Shown: positions 1-5,920, counted from the first letter of the stretch. The stretch is DNA of 6,107 nt from Eutrophocola sp964601805 (GCA_964601805.1 CAZROW010000109.1:1-6107); one strand, 5' to 3'. Numbers and translations: made by a program. The notes: generated by a model not told the origin, from the letters alone.

Positions 1-911
1 ACCGTCCGGCCATGCAGCAGGTGACTGCCGGCAAACACCAGGTCCTTGCCGCCACCGCCGCTATGGACACAGGTCCCGCGATTGGCCAGTGCGGCAAATG
101 CCATTGTCACCAGTTCCGGAATATTGGTGGTATCCACGGCGAAATTGACCCCACCGGCAGTCAGGCCCTGGATAGTGGCTACCGGGTCGGCATCCCTGCC
201 AGTGTCAATGACATGGGTGGCACCCAGCTCGCTCGCCAGGGCCAGTCTTGCTGCATTGTTATCCAGGGCAATGACCGGTGACATGCCGGCAATGCGCGCC
301 GCCATGATGGCACTCAAGCCGACATTACCGGCACCCATCACTGCCAGGGATTGTCCTGGTGCCGGTTGCAGCACATTCAGCACAATTCCCGCGCCCGTCT
401 GGAAACCGCAACCCAAAGGGCCCAGGGTTTCCAGAGGCAGGTCCCGATCAACCCTGACCGCATTCCGGACATTGATAATGGCATGGCTGGCAAAGGACGA
501 CTGGCCAAAAAAATAACCGTGTATGGATGCCGGCGTGTAGGGTGTGTCATCCAGTTCGTGGCCACAGGAAAAGGACAGGCGCTGCCCGGCATCACAGTAG
601 GCCGGATGGCTGGCCTGGCACTGCGGGCAATGGCCGCAGGACGGAAAGCTCATGACGACGGCATCCCCGGTACTGAATCCGGAAACCCCCTCCCCGACCT
701 GTTCAACAATACCGGCTCCTTCATGCCCCAGTACGACGGGCAGCGGGACCTCACCATAACCCTGGCTGACCTTGATGTCCGTATGGCAAATGCCGCAAGC
801 GACTACCTTCACCAGTAATTCCTTGCTGCCGGGTGGCCTGAGTTGCAGTGACTGTAACCGGAAAGTGTCATCAAGCCTGTCCAGTACCGCAGCCGTAATG
901 GGTGTCGTCAT
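1..911 (-). CDS. Zinc-dependent alcohol dehydrogenase, aryl/benzyl-alcohol dehydrogenase-like (3' end outside window)
   Basis: Medium-chain dehydrogenase/reductase expected to interconvert an alcohol and aldehyde with NAD(H) in the cytoplasm. The 303 residues visible from the ATG at 909-911 are uninterrupted; family members are about 365 residues, so roughly 60 C-terminal residues lie outside the window. Seen directly: catalytic zinc ligands Cys42 (in CGICHTD), His63 (in GHEGAG) and Cys168 (in GCGFQTGAG); structural zinc cysteines 92, 95, 98 and 106; Rossmann motif GAGNVG at 193-198, with Asp217 at the end of the next strand, which favours NAD over NADP. The GCGxQTGAG block and the SCGHCPQC cluster resemble benzyl/aryl-alcohol dehydrogenases more than glutathione-dependent formaldehyde dehydrogenases; this subfamily call is by recall. 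A GGGAA-like ribosome binding site lies about 8 bases upstream. It diverges from the nucleotidase gene. Substrate is not determinable from sequence. Confidence 0.9.
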   Translation of the reverse strand, partial: MTTPITAAVLDRLDDTFRLQSLQLRPPGSKELLVKVVACGICHTDIKVSQGYGEVPLPVVLGHEGAGIVEQVGEGVSGFSTGDAVVMSFPSCGHCPQCQASHPAYCDAGQRLSFSCGHELDDTPYTPASIHGYFFGQSSFASHAIINVRNAVRVDRDLPLETLGPLGCGFQTGAGIVLNVLQPAPGQSLAVMGAGNVGLSAIMAARIAGMSPVIALDNNAARLALASELGATHVIDTGRDADPVATIQGLTAGGVNFAVDTTNIPELVTMAFAALANRGTCVHSGGGGKDLVFAGSHLLHGRT

Positions 912-940
912 GCGCAAATTTCCCGTGAATCCGATTAGCC

Positions 941-969
941 AATATACCCATCACCCGCCCGCCTGCAAA
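941..969 (-). promoter_or_regulatory. Candidate sigma70 promoter for the alcohol dehydrogenase gene
   Basis: Read on the minus strand, TTTGCA (964-969) and TATATT (941-946) are separated by exactly 17 bases, matching four and five of six consensus positions. Predicted transcription start is near 934, giving a leader of about 23 bases. The 912-1015 intergenic region otherwise holds only the candidate promoter of the divergent gene. Confidence 0.45.
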
Positions 970-978
970 GCTGGCTGG

Positions 979-1009
979 TTGGCGCCACCGTGGATTTCTG
1001 GCTTACTAT
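979..1009 (+). promoter_or_regulatory. Weak candidate promoter for the 5'-nucleotidase gene
   Basis: TTGGCG (979-984) and TACTAT (1004-1009) are separated by 19 bases, longer than the optimum. The -10-like hexamer ends only 6 bases before the ATG at 1016, so initiation here would give an mRNA with almost no leader. No Shine-Dalgarno sequence is visible before that ATG, which agrees with this but does not prove it. Confidence 0.3.
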
Positions 1010-1015
1010 TGCCTC

Positions 1016-2176
1016 ATGCGTACCCTGACCTGCCTATACCAGAAACTTTTTCCCTTCCTGGCAACCCTCTTGCCATTGGTGGCCTTTGCACAGGCACCCC
1101 AGGAAAGGGTACTGACAGTCCTGTATACCAATGATGAGCATGGGTGGATGGAAGGCATGTCACCCGGGCAGGGTGCGGCCAACCTGTACCGGCTCTGGCA
1201 GGAAAATGACGGCTATACCCCGGATGGTGACTTCCTGGTGCTCAGCGGTGGTGACAATTTCACCGGTCCGGCCATTTCCACCTGGGTACAGGGGAAAAGC
1301 CAGGTGGAGGTGATGAATGCCATGGCTTATGACGCCTCCGCTGTGGGCAACCATGAATTCGACTTTGGCCTGCAGGCATTGGCACAGCGCATCGACGAGG
1401 CTGACTATGACTATCTTGGTGCCAATATCAGGTGGAAAACCAATGCACAGGAACCTTTTGATCTCGGTATCGCGTCCTGGACCCTGAAATCGGTCAACGG
1501 CATTGAAGTGGCCATCATCGGCCTGACCACCACCAGCACACCCTATGTCACCAATCCGGACTATGTCAGTGACCTGGACTTTACAGACTACGAAAGTGCT
1601 GTGCGTGACATCATGCCTGATATTGCTGCAGCCAATCCTGACCTGGTCTTTATCATTTCCCACGTCTGCATGGATGAACTGGAACCATTAGTGGCACGAT
1701 TACAGGACCTGGATATTACCCTGGCCGGTGGCGGGCATTGCAATGAACTGGTGGCCAGACGCCAGGACGATACCGTCATTCTCGGCGGCGGTTTCCATTT
1801 CACTTCTTACGCCAAAGCGAGATTTCGCCTTGATAGAAACAACAGGCTTATCGACACAAATTTTTCCACGCAGCGCAATTCAGGTGCCCAGGCTGACCAG
1901 GACATTGCCCGGCTTGTCGACGGGTGGAGTGAACAGTTCCGGGAAATCCTGACAGAAACCGTGGCCTGGAATGCCCGNNNNNNNNNNNNNNNNNNNNNNN
2001 NNNNNNNNNNNNNNNNNNNNNNNNNNNNNNNNNNNNNNNNNNNNNNNNNNNNNNNNNNNNNNNNNNNNNNNNNNNNNCCCGATGCCTTTGATACCGGCAT
2101 TCACTACCGGCAACCATTCCTGGACTGGCTCAAGGCAAGCCCGTCATCCCGCAGTGCGCCCCTGGTGCTTGAATAA
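1016..2176 (+). CDS. Exported 5'-nucleotidase / metallophosphatase family protein (interrupted by assembly gap)
   Basis: Resembles UshA-type 5'-nucleotidases, periplasmic enzymes that hydrolyse nucleotides or related phosphoesters with a dimetal centre. Residues 1-25 form a signal peptide with likely cleavage after AFA. The metallophosphatase domain spans about 31-260: TNDEHG gives Asp40 and His42, GGDNFTG gives Asp80, GNHEFD gives Asn112 and His113, ISH gives His216 and GGHCN gives His241 and Asn243. In E. coli UshA the last ligand position is Gln254 of GGHSQ, so Asn here is a variant. The 100-N gap begins after residue 320. The 32 codons after it, including DTGIHYRQPFLDWLKAS, look like the end of a 5'-nucleotidase C-terminal domain in the same frame. 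Full-length relatives have 500-600 residues, so more than 100 bases are probably missing and the apparent length of 386 is unreliable. The ATG is chosen because the signal peptide begins there. Exact substrate unknown. Confidence 0.85.
   Translation: MRTLTCLYQKLFPFLATLLPLVAFAQAPQERVLTVLYTNDEHGWMEGMSPGQGAANLYRLWQENDGYTPDGDFLVLSGGDNFTGPAISTWVQGKSQVEVMNAMAYDASAVGNHEFDFGLQALAQRIDEADYDYLGANIRWKTNAQEPFDLGIASWTLKSVNGIEVAIIGLTTTSTPYVTNPDYVSDLDFTDYESAVRDIMPDIAAANPDLVFIISHVCMDELEPLVARLQDLDITLAGGGHCNELVARRQDDTVILGGGFHFTSYAKARFRLDRNNRLIDTNFSTQRNSGAQADQDIARLVDGWSEQFREILTETVAWNAXXXXXXXXXXXXXXXXXXXXXXXXXXXXXXXXXXPDAFDTGIHYRQPFLDWLKASPSSRSAPLVLE
1978..2077. other. Assembly gap of exactly 100 Ns inside the nucleotidase gene
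   Basis: The round length indicates a placeholder for a gap of unknown size. It falls where the nucleotide-specificity domain should be, so that domain is almost wholly unseen, and the frame continuity across it carries little evidential weight. Confidence 0.97.
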
Positions 2177-2191
2177 AACCTTTTTATTCAA
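2169..2191. terminator. Palindrome over two convergent stop codons, possible bidirectional terminator
   Basis: TTGAATAAAA (2169-2178) and TTTTATTCAA (2182-2191) are perfect 10-base inverted repeats around the 3-base loop CCT. The stop of the nucleotidase (2174-2176) and the stop of the DUF6152 gene (2184-2186) both lie inside. Position between convergent genes suits a bidirectional terminator, but the stem has a single G-C pair, far weaker than a classical intrinsic terminator. Confidence 0.3.
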
Positions 2192-3284
2192 AAATGACTT
2201 CGATTTCACCTGCATCGTTCACTTCAAAGCGGTTGCCGGCCTGGCAGGCATACTCCTGGACAAATTCCCCTTCCGGCAAACGTGAATAGTATTTCGTTGT
2301 GGTCCATGGCTCGGTAAATACAACCGGGTCAACCAGTTCAATAGCCACTTCAAAATAATCCGGCGTGACCTTGGTCATGCGCCAGTTCACAGTAAGCTGG
2401 TCGCTATGGGGCACGCCGGTAGTATCCACCAGGGTGTCACCGCGCAATCCCACGGTCTGGACAACAAGTGTGTTGCCCTCCCAGTGACCCGTGGAGAAAC
2501 CGTTGAAGCTTGGCACAAGATCCTCGGGAATCTCACGCCCATCCAGGTAAACACGTACTGTGGCCTCGGCGAACTCGGCATACCAGTTGAGCTGGTGTTC
2601 TGCCTGCAGGATTTCACCGGGCAGCACCATGGTCAGGAAACGGGGAAAGCCGGGGGGAATGCAAAGCGCTGTGGGATCAGTAGTCGCTTCACCGGCATCG
2701 GCATCTGTCCAGCGCTGTTGCCACTGCCGCATGTATTCGGGACGCAGGGGTGGCTGCTGGTCACGGCGGCTGTTGGTGCGCAGGGTATCAAAATGAATCC
2801 CCCCGCTGGCATTGGCCCAAACGCCGTTGAAATTACGTGCATCGGCCGTTGACATCGGCACGGGATCAGGCCGCTCTCCGCGCAGTATGGTACCGGCACC
2901 GGTCAGTTCCACCTTGGGTTCGCCGGTAAACTCCCAGCTTCCCAGCAAACCGCCGGGTTGACCACTGTGCAGGGGGGAAAATTCCACGGTAATACGATCA
3001 CCGGGTTTCAGGGTGTCGCGAGTCCAGCCTTGCCGGGAAAGCATGTTGACGGGCCCCTGGTCCAGCACCCAGTCGGTTTCACTGCCATCCTCATTGGTGA
3101 TAGTGAGAATGACGGCTGCATGGGGATTGGTCCAGCGATGTTCACGCACGACACCACTCATGGTGACCGGGTTTTCCTGGTCATAAATGGCAAAGGAATG
3201 ATGGGCCTGTACCGAAGTGATGACACCTGCTGCCATCGTTATGGCCACCAGGACACCGGACAACCGTTTCAGACAGTACTGCAT
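2184..3284 (-). CDS. Exported DUF6152-family protein of unknown function
   Basis: A 366-residue protein with signal peptide 1-27 (cleavage after VQA), so the mature protein should begin HHSFAIYD in the periplasm. Residues 28 to about 127 match the pattern I recall for DUF6152: N-terminal HHSF, then WTNPH (51-55), RQGWTRD (84-90) and LKPGDRITVE (92-101). The second half (about 150-347) has features common in companion regions of these proteins: PLRPEY (179-184), CIPPGFPR (208-215), YLDGREIPED (246-255), STGHWEGNTLVV (264-275) and a late cysteine at 347. No enzymatic function is established to my knowledge; the paired N-terminal histidines and the NPH motif could bind a metal, which is inference. 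AAGGGG (3291-3296) sits 6 bases before the ATG. It lies 74 bases downstream of oxyR on the same strand and could be co-transcribed with it or use its own promoter. Confidence 0.85.
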   Translation of the reverse strand: MQYCLKRLSGVLVAITMAAGVITSVQAHHSFAIYDQENPVTMSGVVREHRWTNPHAAVILTITNEDGSETDWVLDQGPVNMLSRQGWTRDTLKPGDRITVEFSPLHSGQPGGLLGSWEFTGEPKVELTGAGTILRGERPDPVPMSTADARNFNGVWANASGGIHFDTLRTNSRRDQQPPLRPEYMRQWQQRWTDADAGEATTDPTALCIPPGFPRFLTMVLPGEILQAEHQLNWYAEFAEATVRVYLDGREIPEDLVPSFNGFSTGHWEGNTLVVQTVGLRGDTLVDTTGVPHSDQLTVNWRMTKVTPDYFEVAIELVDPVVFTEPWTTTKYYSRLPEGEFVQEYACQAGNRFEVNDAGEIEVIFE

Positions 3285-3327
3285 GTGTTTCCCCTTGAAT
3301 AAATAACGTTCAGAAAAGAATAATGCA

Positions 3328-3344
3328 GGACTTTCAGTCAGTCC
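3328..3344 (-). terminator. Weak hairpin after oxyR
   Basis: Between the oxyR stop and the DUF6152 start, GGACT (3328-3332) and AGTCC (3340-3344) can form a 5-bp stem with a 7-base loop. On the minus strand it is followed by T-rich but interrupted sequence. It is too weak to claim termination with confidence. Confidence 0.2.
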
Positions 3345-3358
3345 AGTGTAACCGGTGA

Positions 3359-4261
3359 TCAGAGTTTCAGGCTTTGTTTGAGTGCGCTGCGAATGGTGCC
3401 GACAATTTCCCTGACGGTTTCCACGCGGGTGTAATTCTGCCTGATGAGCAGAACAATTCGCCGTGAGGGTTGTGGCTGCTGGAACGGAATATAGACAATA
3501 TCATTGCTCTCACGCTGGTCGATGACAGACAACTTTGGCAACAGGGTAATACCGACACCGGCGGCCACCATGTAGCGCAGGGTTTCCAGGCTGGTGGCCT
3601 GGAAACGTGTGTCTTCATCCGCACCAGCACTGAAACAATAGCCAAGCGCCTGGTCACGCAGGCAATGACCATCTTGCAGGGTAAGGACATGGCAGCCTTT
3701 CAGGTCCTCGAGTTTTACCCGCTTCTTTTTCGCCAGTTCATGCCCTTTGTTGACTGCCAGGACGAAGGGTTCATCAAACAGGTCATAGGCATCAAACTCT
3801 TTCATGTCATCCAGCCAGGGCAGGATCAGTGCATCCAGGTGCCCCTGGTCGAGCGCTTCCACCAGGTCATCGGTTTGCTCCTCGTGCAGGAAAAACTCCA
3901 GGCGGGGTAAACCGGCAATGAGCTCGGGCATGATGTAGGGCAACAGGTAAGGCGCCAGTGTCGGAATCAATCCCAGGTGCATTTCACCCGAGAGGGGATC
4001 GCCCAGGGTCTTGGCTGTGATTTCAAGATCATGCGCGGCATTGAGCACCTTGCGGGCCTTGACCAGCAACTGGTTACCGGCCGGGGTGAGCATGATATTG
4101 CGGCGGTGGCGTTCAATCAGGGTGACGCCGAGCTGCTCTTCCAGCTTGATGATCTGGCCGCTCAGGGTCGGCTGGCTGACATGGCAGGCCTCGGCCGCCT
4201 TGCCGAAATGCTTGAAGCGTTCGATGGCATCCAGGTATTCAAGTTCGCGAAGTTTAATCAT
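3359..4261 (-). CDS. oxyR: OxyR, LysR-family peroxide-responsive transcriptional regulator
   Basis: Redox-sensing activator/repressor: in E. coli OxyR, peroxide drives a disulfide between Cys199 and Cys208 that switches DNA binding. This 300-residue protein has the LysR helix-turn-helix at about 1-60 (AAEACHVSQPTLSGQIIKLE, 22-41), the linker LSGEMHLGLIPT at 90-101 and a substrate-like sensor domain to the end. The signature DGHCLRDQALGYCF has Cys200 and Cys209, exactly one residue offset from E. coli, followed by GADEDT and SLETLRYMVAAG as in true OxyR. I chose the ATG at 4259-4261 because it aligns with the E. coli start; a longer reading would begin with TTG at 4271-4273 and add four residues. 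Neither start has a clear ribosome binding site. No catalase, peroxiredoxin or recG neighbour is visible. Autoregulation is likely by family precedent; an inverted repeat lies just upstream. Confidence 0.96.
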   Translation of the reverse strand: MIKLRELEYLDAIERFKHFGKAAEACHVSQPTLSGQIIKLEEQLGVTLIERHRRNIMLTPAGNQLLVKARKVLNAAHDLEITAKTLGDPLSGEMHLGLIPTLAPYLLPYIMPELIAGLPRLEFFLHEEQTDDLVEALDQGHLDALILPWLDDMKEFDAYDLFDEPFVLAVNKGHELAKKKRVKLEDLKGCHVLTLQDGHCLRDQALGYCFSAGADEDTRFQATSLETLRYMVAAGVGITLLPKLSVIDQRESNDIVYIPFQQPQPSRRIVLLIRQNYTRVETVREIVGTIRSALKQSLKL

Positions 4262-4270
4262 GCGAAAAAC

Positions 4271-4307
4271 CAATAGATATGTAAATTTGTATTTATATTA
4301 CCTATTG
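4271..4307. promoter_or_regulatory. Candidate OxyR/LysR autoregulatory operator
   Basis: CAATAG (4271-4276) and CTATTG (4302-4307) are perfect inverted repeats around an AT-rich core, directly upstream of oxyR. The E. coli OxyR site is ATAG-N7-CTAT-N7-ATAG-N7-CTAT; here the outer ATAG and CTAT are 25 bases apart instead of 29 and the inner quartets are poorly matched (AATT and ATTT). It is therefore a shortened, imperfect match supported mainly by its location. Confidence 0.35.
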
Positions 4308-4323
4308 ATAATCACCATTGGAA
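4295..4323 (-). promoter_or_regulatory. Weak candidate promoter for oxyR
   Basis: On the minus strand TTCCAA (4318-4323) and TAATAT (4295-4300) are 17 bases apart, matching three and four of six consensus positions. The predicted start near 4288 would place the CTATTG arm of the inverted repeat inside the promoter spacer and the CAATAG arm just downstream, an arrangement compatible with autorepression. Other AT-rich hexamers nearby are possible alternatives. Confidence 0.3.
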
Positions 4324-4401
4324 GGTGCTTTGTACAATTGAATTTCCCGATAGCATTCATTGCGCTGACCAATACAGGAAAATGCAGCCAACAGGATCGT
4401 T

Positions 4402-4437
4402 GTAGGCCGGAAATGGCCAAAGGCCATCTCCGGCAAG
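4402..4437 (+). repeat. REP-type palindrome, first copy (plus orientation)
   Basis: A GTAG head (4402-4405) precedes a hairpin with arms 4406-4418 and 4422-4434 and loop AAA. The 13-position stem has one mismatch (A4412 opposite C4428). A GTAG head followed by an imperfect GCCGG-type stem is the hallmark of REP sequences mobilised by REP-associated tyrosine transposases. It lies in the 4262-4588 gene-free stretch upstream of oxyR, beyond the promoter region; 4324-4401 shows nothing else I can support. Confidence 0.78.
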
Positions 4438-4451
4438 GATGAGTAATATTT

Positions 4452-4485
4452 CTTGCCGGAGATTGCTGCGCAATTTCCGGCCTAC
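4452..4485 (-). repeat. REP-type palindrome, second copy (minus orientation)
   Basis: On the minus strand this reads GTAG (4485-4482), then a hairpin with 12-position arms 4481-4470 and 4466-4455 around the loop GCA. It has one mismatch at the same stem position as the first copy. The base part of the stem is identical to the first copy while the tip and loop differ. The pair, inverted around the 14-base spacer 4438-4451, forms a BIME-like unit. Confidence 0.78.
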
Positions 4486-4486
4486 G

Positions 4487-4586
4487 NNNNNNNNNNNNNN
4501 NNNNNNNNNNNNNNNNNNNNNNNNNNNNNNNNNNNNNNNNNNNNNNNNNNNNNNNNNNNNNNNNNNNNNNNNNNNNNNNNNNNNNN
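4487..4586. other. Assembly gap of exactly 100 Ns beside the REP pair
   Basis: Placeholder of unknown true length, starting one base after the second REP and ending two bases before the stop codon of the PQQ dehydrogenase gene. The terminator of that gene, and possibly more REP copies or a gene, could be hidden here. Confidence 0.97.
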
Positions 4587-4588
4587 GC

Positions 4589-5776
4589 CTAATCCGTATA
4601 GCTGATTTTATAGATCACGCCGTTGTGATCATCTGATACCAGCAGCGAGCCATCGCTTGTCTGCTCCAGGTCCACCGGACGTCCCCAGTAAACCAGGCGG
4701 TCATCGCCTGAGGGATCATCAATGAGCCAACCGGTGGCAAAATCCTCGTAGCTTTGCGCCGTGCCGTTCGTAAATCTCATCAGACGCAGGACATAACCGG
4801 CTGGCGGATTGCGATTCCAGGATCCGTGGTAGGCGGCAAACAACTGGCCCCGGTACTGCGCCGGAAACTGGTTGCCGGTGTAGAACTCCACGCCCAGTCC
4901 CGCCGTGTGGGCCGGCATTTCCAGCACTGCGGACGTGAAATCGCTGTCACTCATGCTGGTGGGAAATTCATCATCCACGATGCCCTTGCCGTAACGGTAG
5001 GGATAACCAAAGTGCTGCCCCGCCTGCGTGACCCGGTTCAGTTCCTCGGGCGGCGTCGTATCGCCCCACAGGTCACGGCCATTGTCCGTGAACCAGAGAT
5101 CGCCAGTCTGCGGATGCCAGGTAAAACCGACCGTGTTGCGGACACCGCGGGCCACGATTTCCTGGTTCGAGCCATCCAGGTCCATACGCAGAATGGTGCC
5201 GAATACACCATCGGGCACACATATATTACAGGGGGCACCCACGGGCACGTAAAGCTTGCCGTCGGGACCGATATCAATGAACTTCCAGCCATGCTGGTAC
5301 TCGGTGGGCAGGCTGTCGGTGACGATTTCCGGTGCCGGCATATTGCGCAGGTTGTTATCAGCATCCGGGTAGCGCAGGATGCGGCTGATTTCGGCCACAT
5401 ACAGGTCGCCATCATGCCAGGCTACGCCGTTGGGATAGTTCAGGCCTTCGGCAATGGTAATGACCTCGTCACCCATGCCGTCACCGTTGTTGTCAGGTAT
5501 CGCATACACCTTCCCGATGGCATCGGCACCGACTTCGCCGCGTGTACCCACGTAAAGCACCCCGTTATCACTCAGGGCAATCTGGCGGGCCTCATCCATG
5601 CCACGGGCATAGATGGACACTTCAAAACCATCAGGCAGTTGCAGGCGATCCAGGTAGGCATCCACATCGACGGATACCGGGTTGCGGGCCGCGCTGACCT
5701 GCGGTTGCTGGGCCAGGGCGAAGCCTGATGCCATCAGGCAAACAGAAACGATGAAAGCAGTACTCTTGGAAGTCAT
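4589..5776 (-). CDS. Exported PQQ-dependent sugar dehydrogenase, sorbosone dehydrogenase-like
   Basis: Six-bladed propeller quinoprotein of the soluble glucose/sorbosone dehydrogenase group, predicted to oxidise a sugar or aldose in the periplasm with PQQ and calcium. The 395-residue product has a signal peptide at 1-22 (cleavage after ALA). His162, eight residues before GPDGKLY (170-176), matches the spacing of catalytic His144 in Acinetobacter soluble glucose dehydrogenase. GVRNTVGF (211-218) matches its GHRNPQG block, so Arg213 would be the PQQ-contacting arginine. PPEELN (242-247) matches the segment near calcium. DNNGDG at 95-100 is a calcium-loop-like turn, and PCNIC (182-186) is a CxxC typical of the sorbosone branch as I recall. 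The start at 5774-5776 is preferred over an in-frame ATG at 5849-5851 because it begins the signal peptide, has AAGGGG 7 bases upstream and lies downstream of the predicted promoter. No PQQ biosynthesis genes are in view. True substrate unknown. Confidence 0.88.
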   Translation of the reverse strand: MTSKSTAFIVSVCLMASGFALAQQPQVSAARNPVSVDVDAYLDRLQLPDGFEVSIYARGMDEARQIALSDNGVLYVGTRGEVGADAIGKVYAIPDNNGDGMGDEVITIAEGLNYPNGVAWHDGDLYVAEISRILRYPDADNNLRNMPAPEIVTDSLPTEYQHGWKFIDIGPDGKLYVPVGAPCNICVPDGVFGTILRMDLDGSNQEIVARGVRNTVGFTWHPQTGDLWFTDNGRDLWGDTTPPEELNRVTQAGQHFGYPYRYGKGIVDDEFPTSMSDSDFTSAVLEMPAHTAGLGVEFYTGNQFPAQYRGQLFAAYHGSWNRNPPAGYVLRLMRFTNGTAQSYEDFATGWLIDDPSGDDRLVYWGRPVDLEQTSDGSLLVSDDHNGVIYKISYTD

Positions 5777-5783
5777 GATCAGG

Positions 5784-5789
5784 CCCCTT
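5784..5789 (-). promoter_or_regulatory. Ribosome binding site fixing the PQQ dehydrogenase start
   Basis: AAGGGG on the minus strand lies 7 bases before the ATG at 5774-5776. It supports this start over the upstream in-frame ATG, which would add 25 residues ahead of the signal peptide. Confidence 0.75.
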
Positions 5790-5812
5790 GTAGGCTGGAA
5801 ACTGGACTGACC

Positions 5813-5841
5813 AGCATAATCAAGCTGCCCCCTGGTTTCAA
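5813..5841 (-). promoter_or_regulatory. Candidate sigma70 promoter for the PQQ dehydrogenase gene
   Basis: On the minus strand TTGAAA (5836-5841, five of six matches) and TATGCT (5813-5818, four of six) are 17 bases apart. The predicted start near 5806 gives a leader of about 30 bases containing the AAGGGG site. It is back to back with the tRNA promoter within the 5777-5920 intergenic region. Confidence 0.55.
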
Positions 5842-5861
5842 TCCGGCACATCGTGTTCTCA

Positions 5862-5890
5862 TTGGGTATTCTCGGGGCCTCGGGTATAAT
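5862..5890 (+). promoter_or_regulatory. tRNA-Leu promoter with GC-rich discriminator
   Basis: TTGGGT (5862-5867) and a perfect TATAAT (5885-5890) are 17 bases apart. The following ACGCGCC (5891-5897) is a GC-rich discriminator of the kind found in stable-RNA promoters under stringent (ppGpp) control. Predicted start is near 5897, leaving a 5' leader of about 24 bases that includes a run of eight C (5907-5914). Confidence 0.8.
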
Positions 5891-5920
5891 ACGCGCCTTT
5901 CAAATACCCCCCCCTCTTAT

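Noticed and set aside
46..818. Plus-strand open frames of up to 156 codons
   Set aside because: They are opposite the zinc alcohol dehydrogenase, whose zinc and Rossmann motifs read cleanly on the minus strand.
2406..2852. 148-codon plus-strand open frame
   Set aside because: Antisense to the DUF6152 gene, with no signal peptide, domain or ribosome binding site.
3470..3910. 146-codon plus-strand open frame
   Set aside because: Antisense to oxyR, whose identity is unambiguous.
4402..4485. CRISPR or cloverleaf RNA gene interpretation of the inverted repeats
   Set aside because: There are only two inverted copies without regular spacers, and no tRNA consensus bases or promoter; REP/BIME explains the GTAG heads and stems better.
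4754..5728. 324-codon plus-strand open frame
   Set aside because: It lies wholly opposite the PQQ dehydrogenase gene, has no recognisable domain, and is explained by the codon bias of the real gene.
5777..5851. 25-residue N-terminal extension of the PQQ dehydrogenase
   Set aside because: It would put a hydrophilic stretch before the signal peptide and start upstream of the predicted promoter; the ATG at 5774-5776 has a good ribosome binding site.
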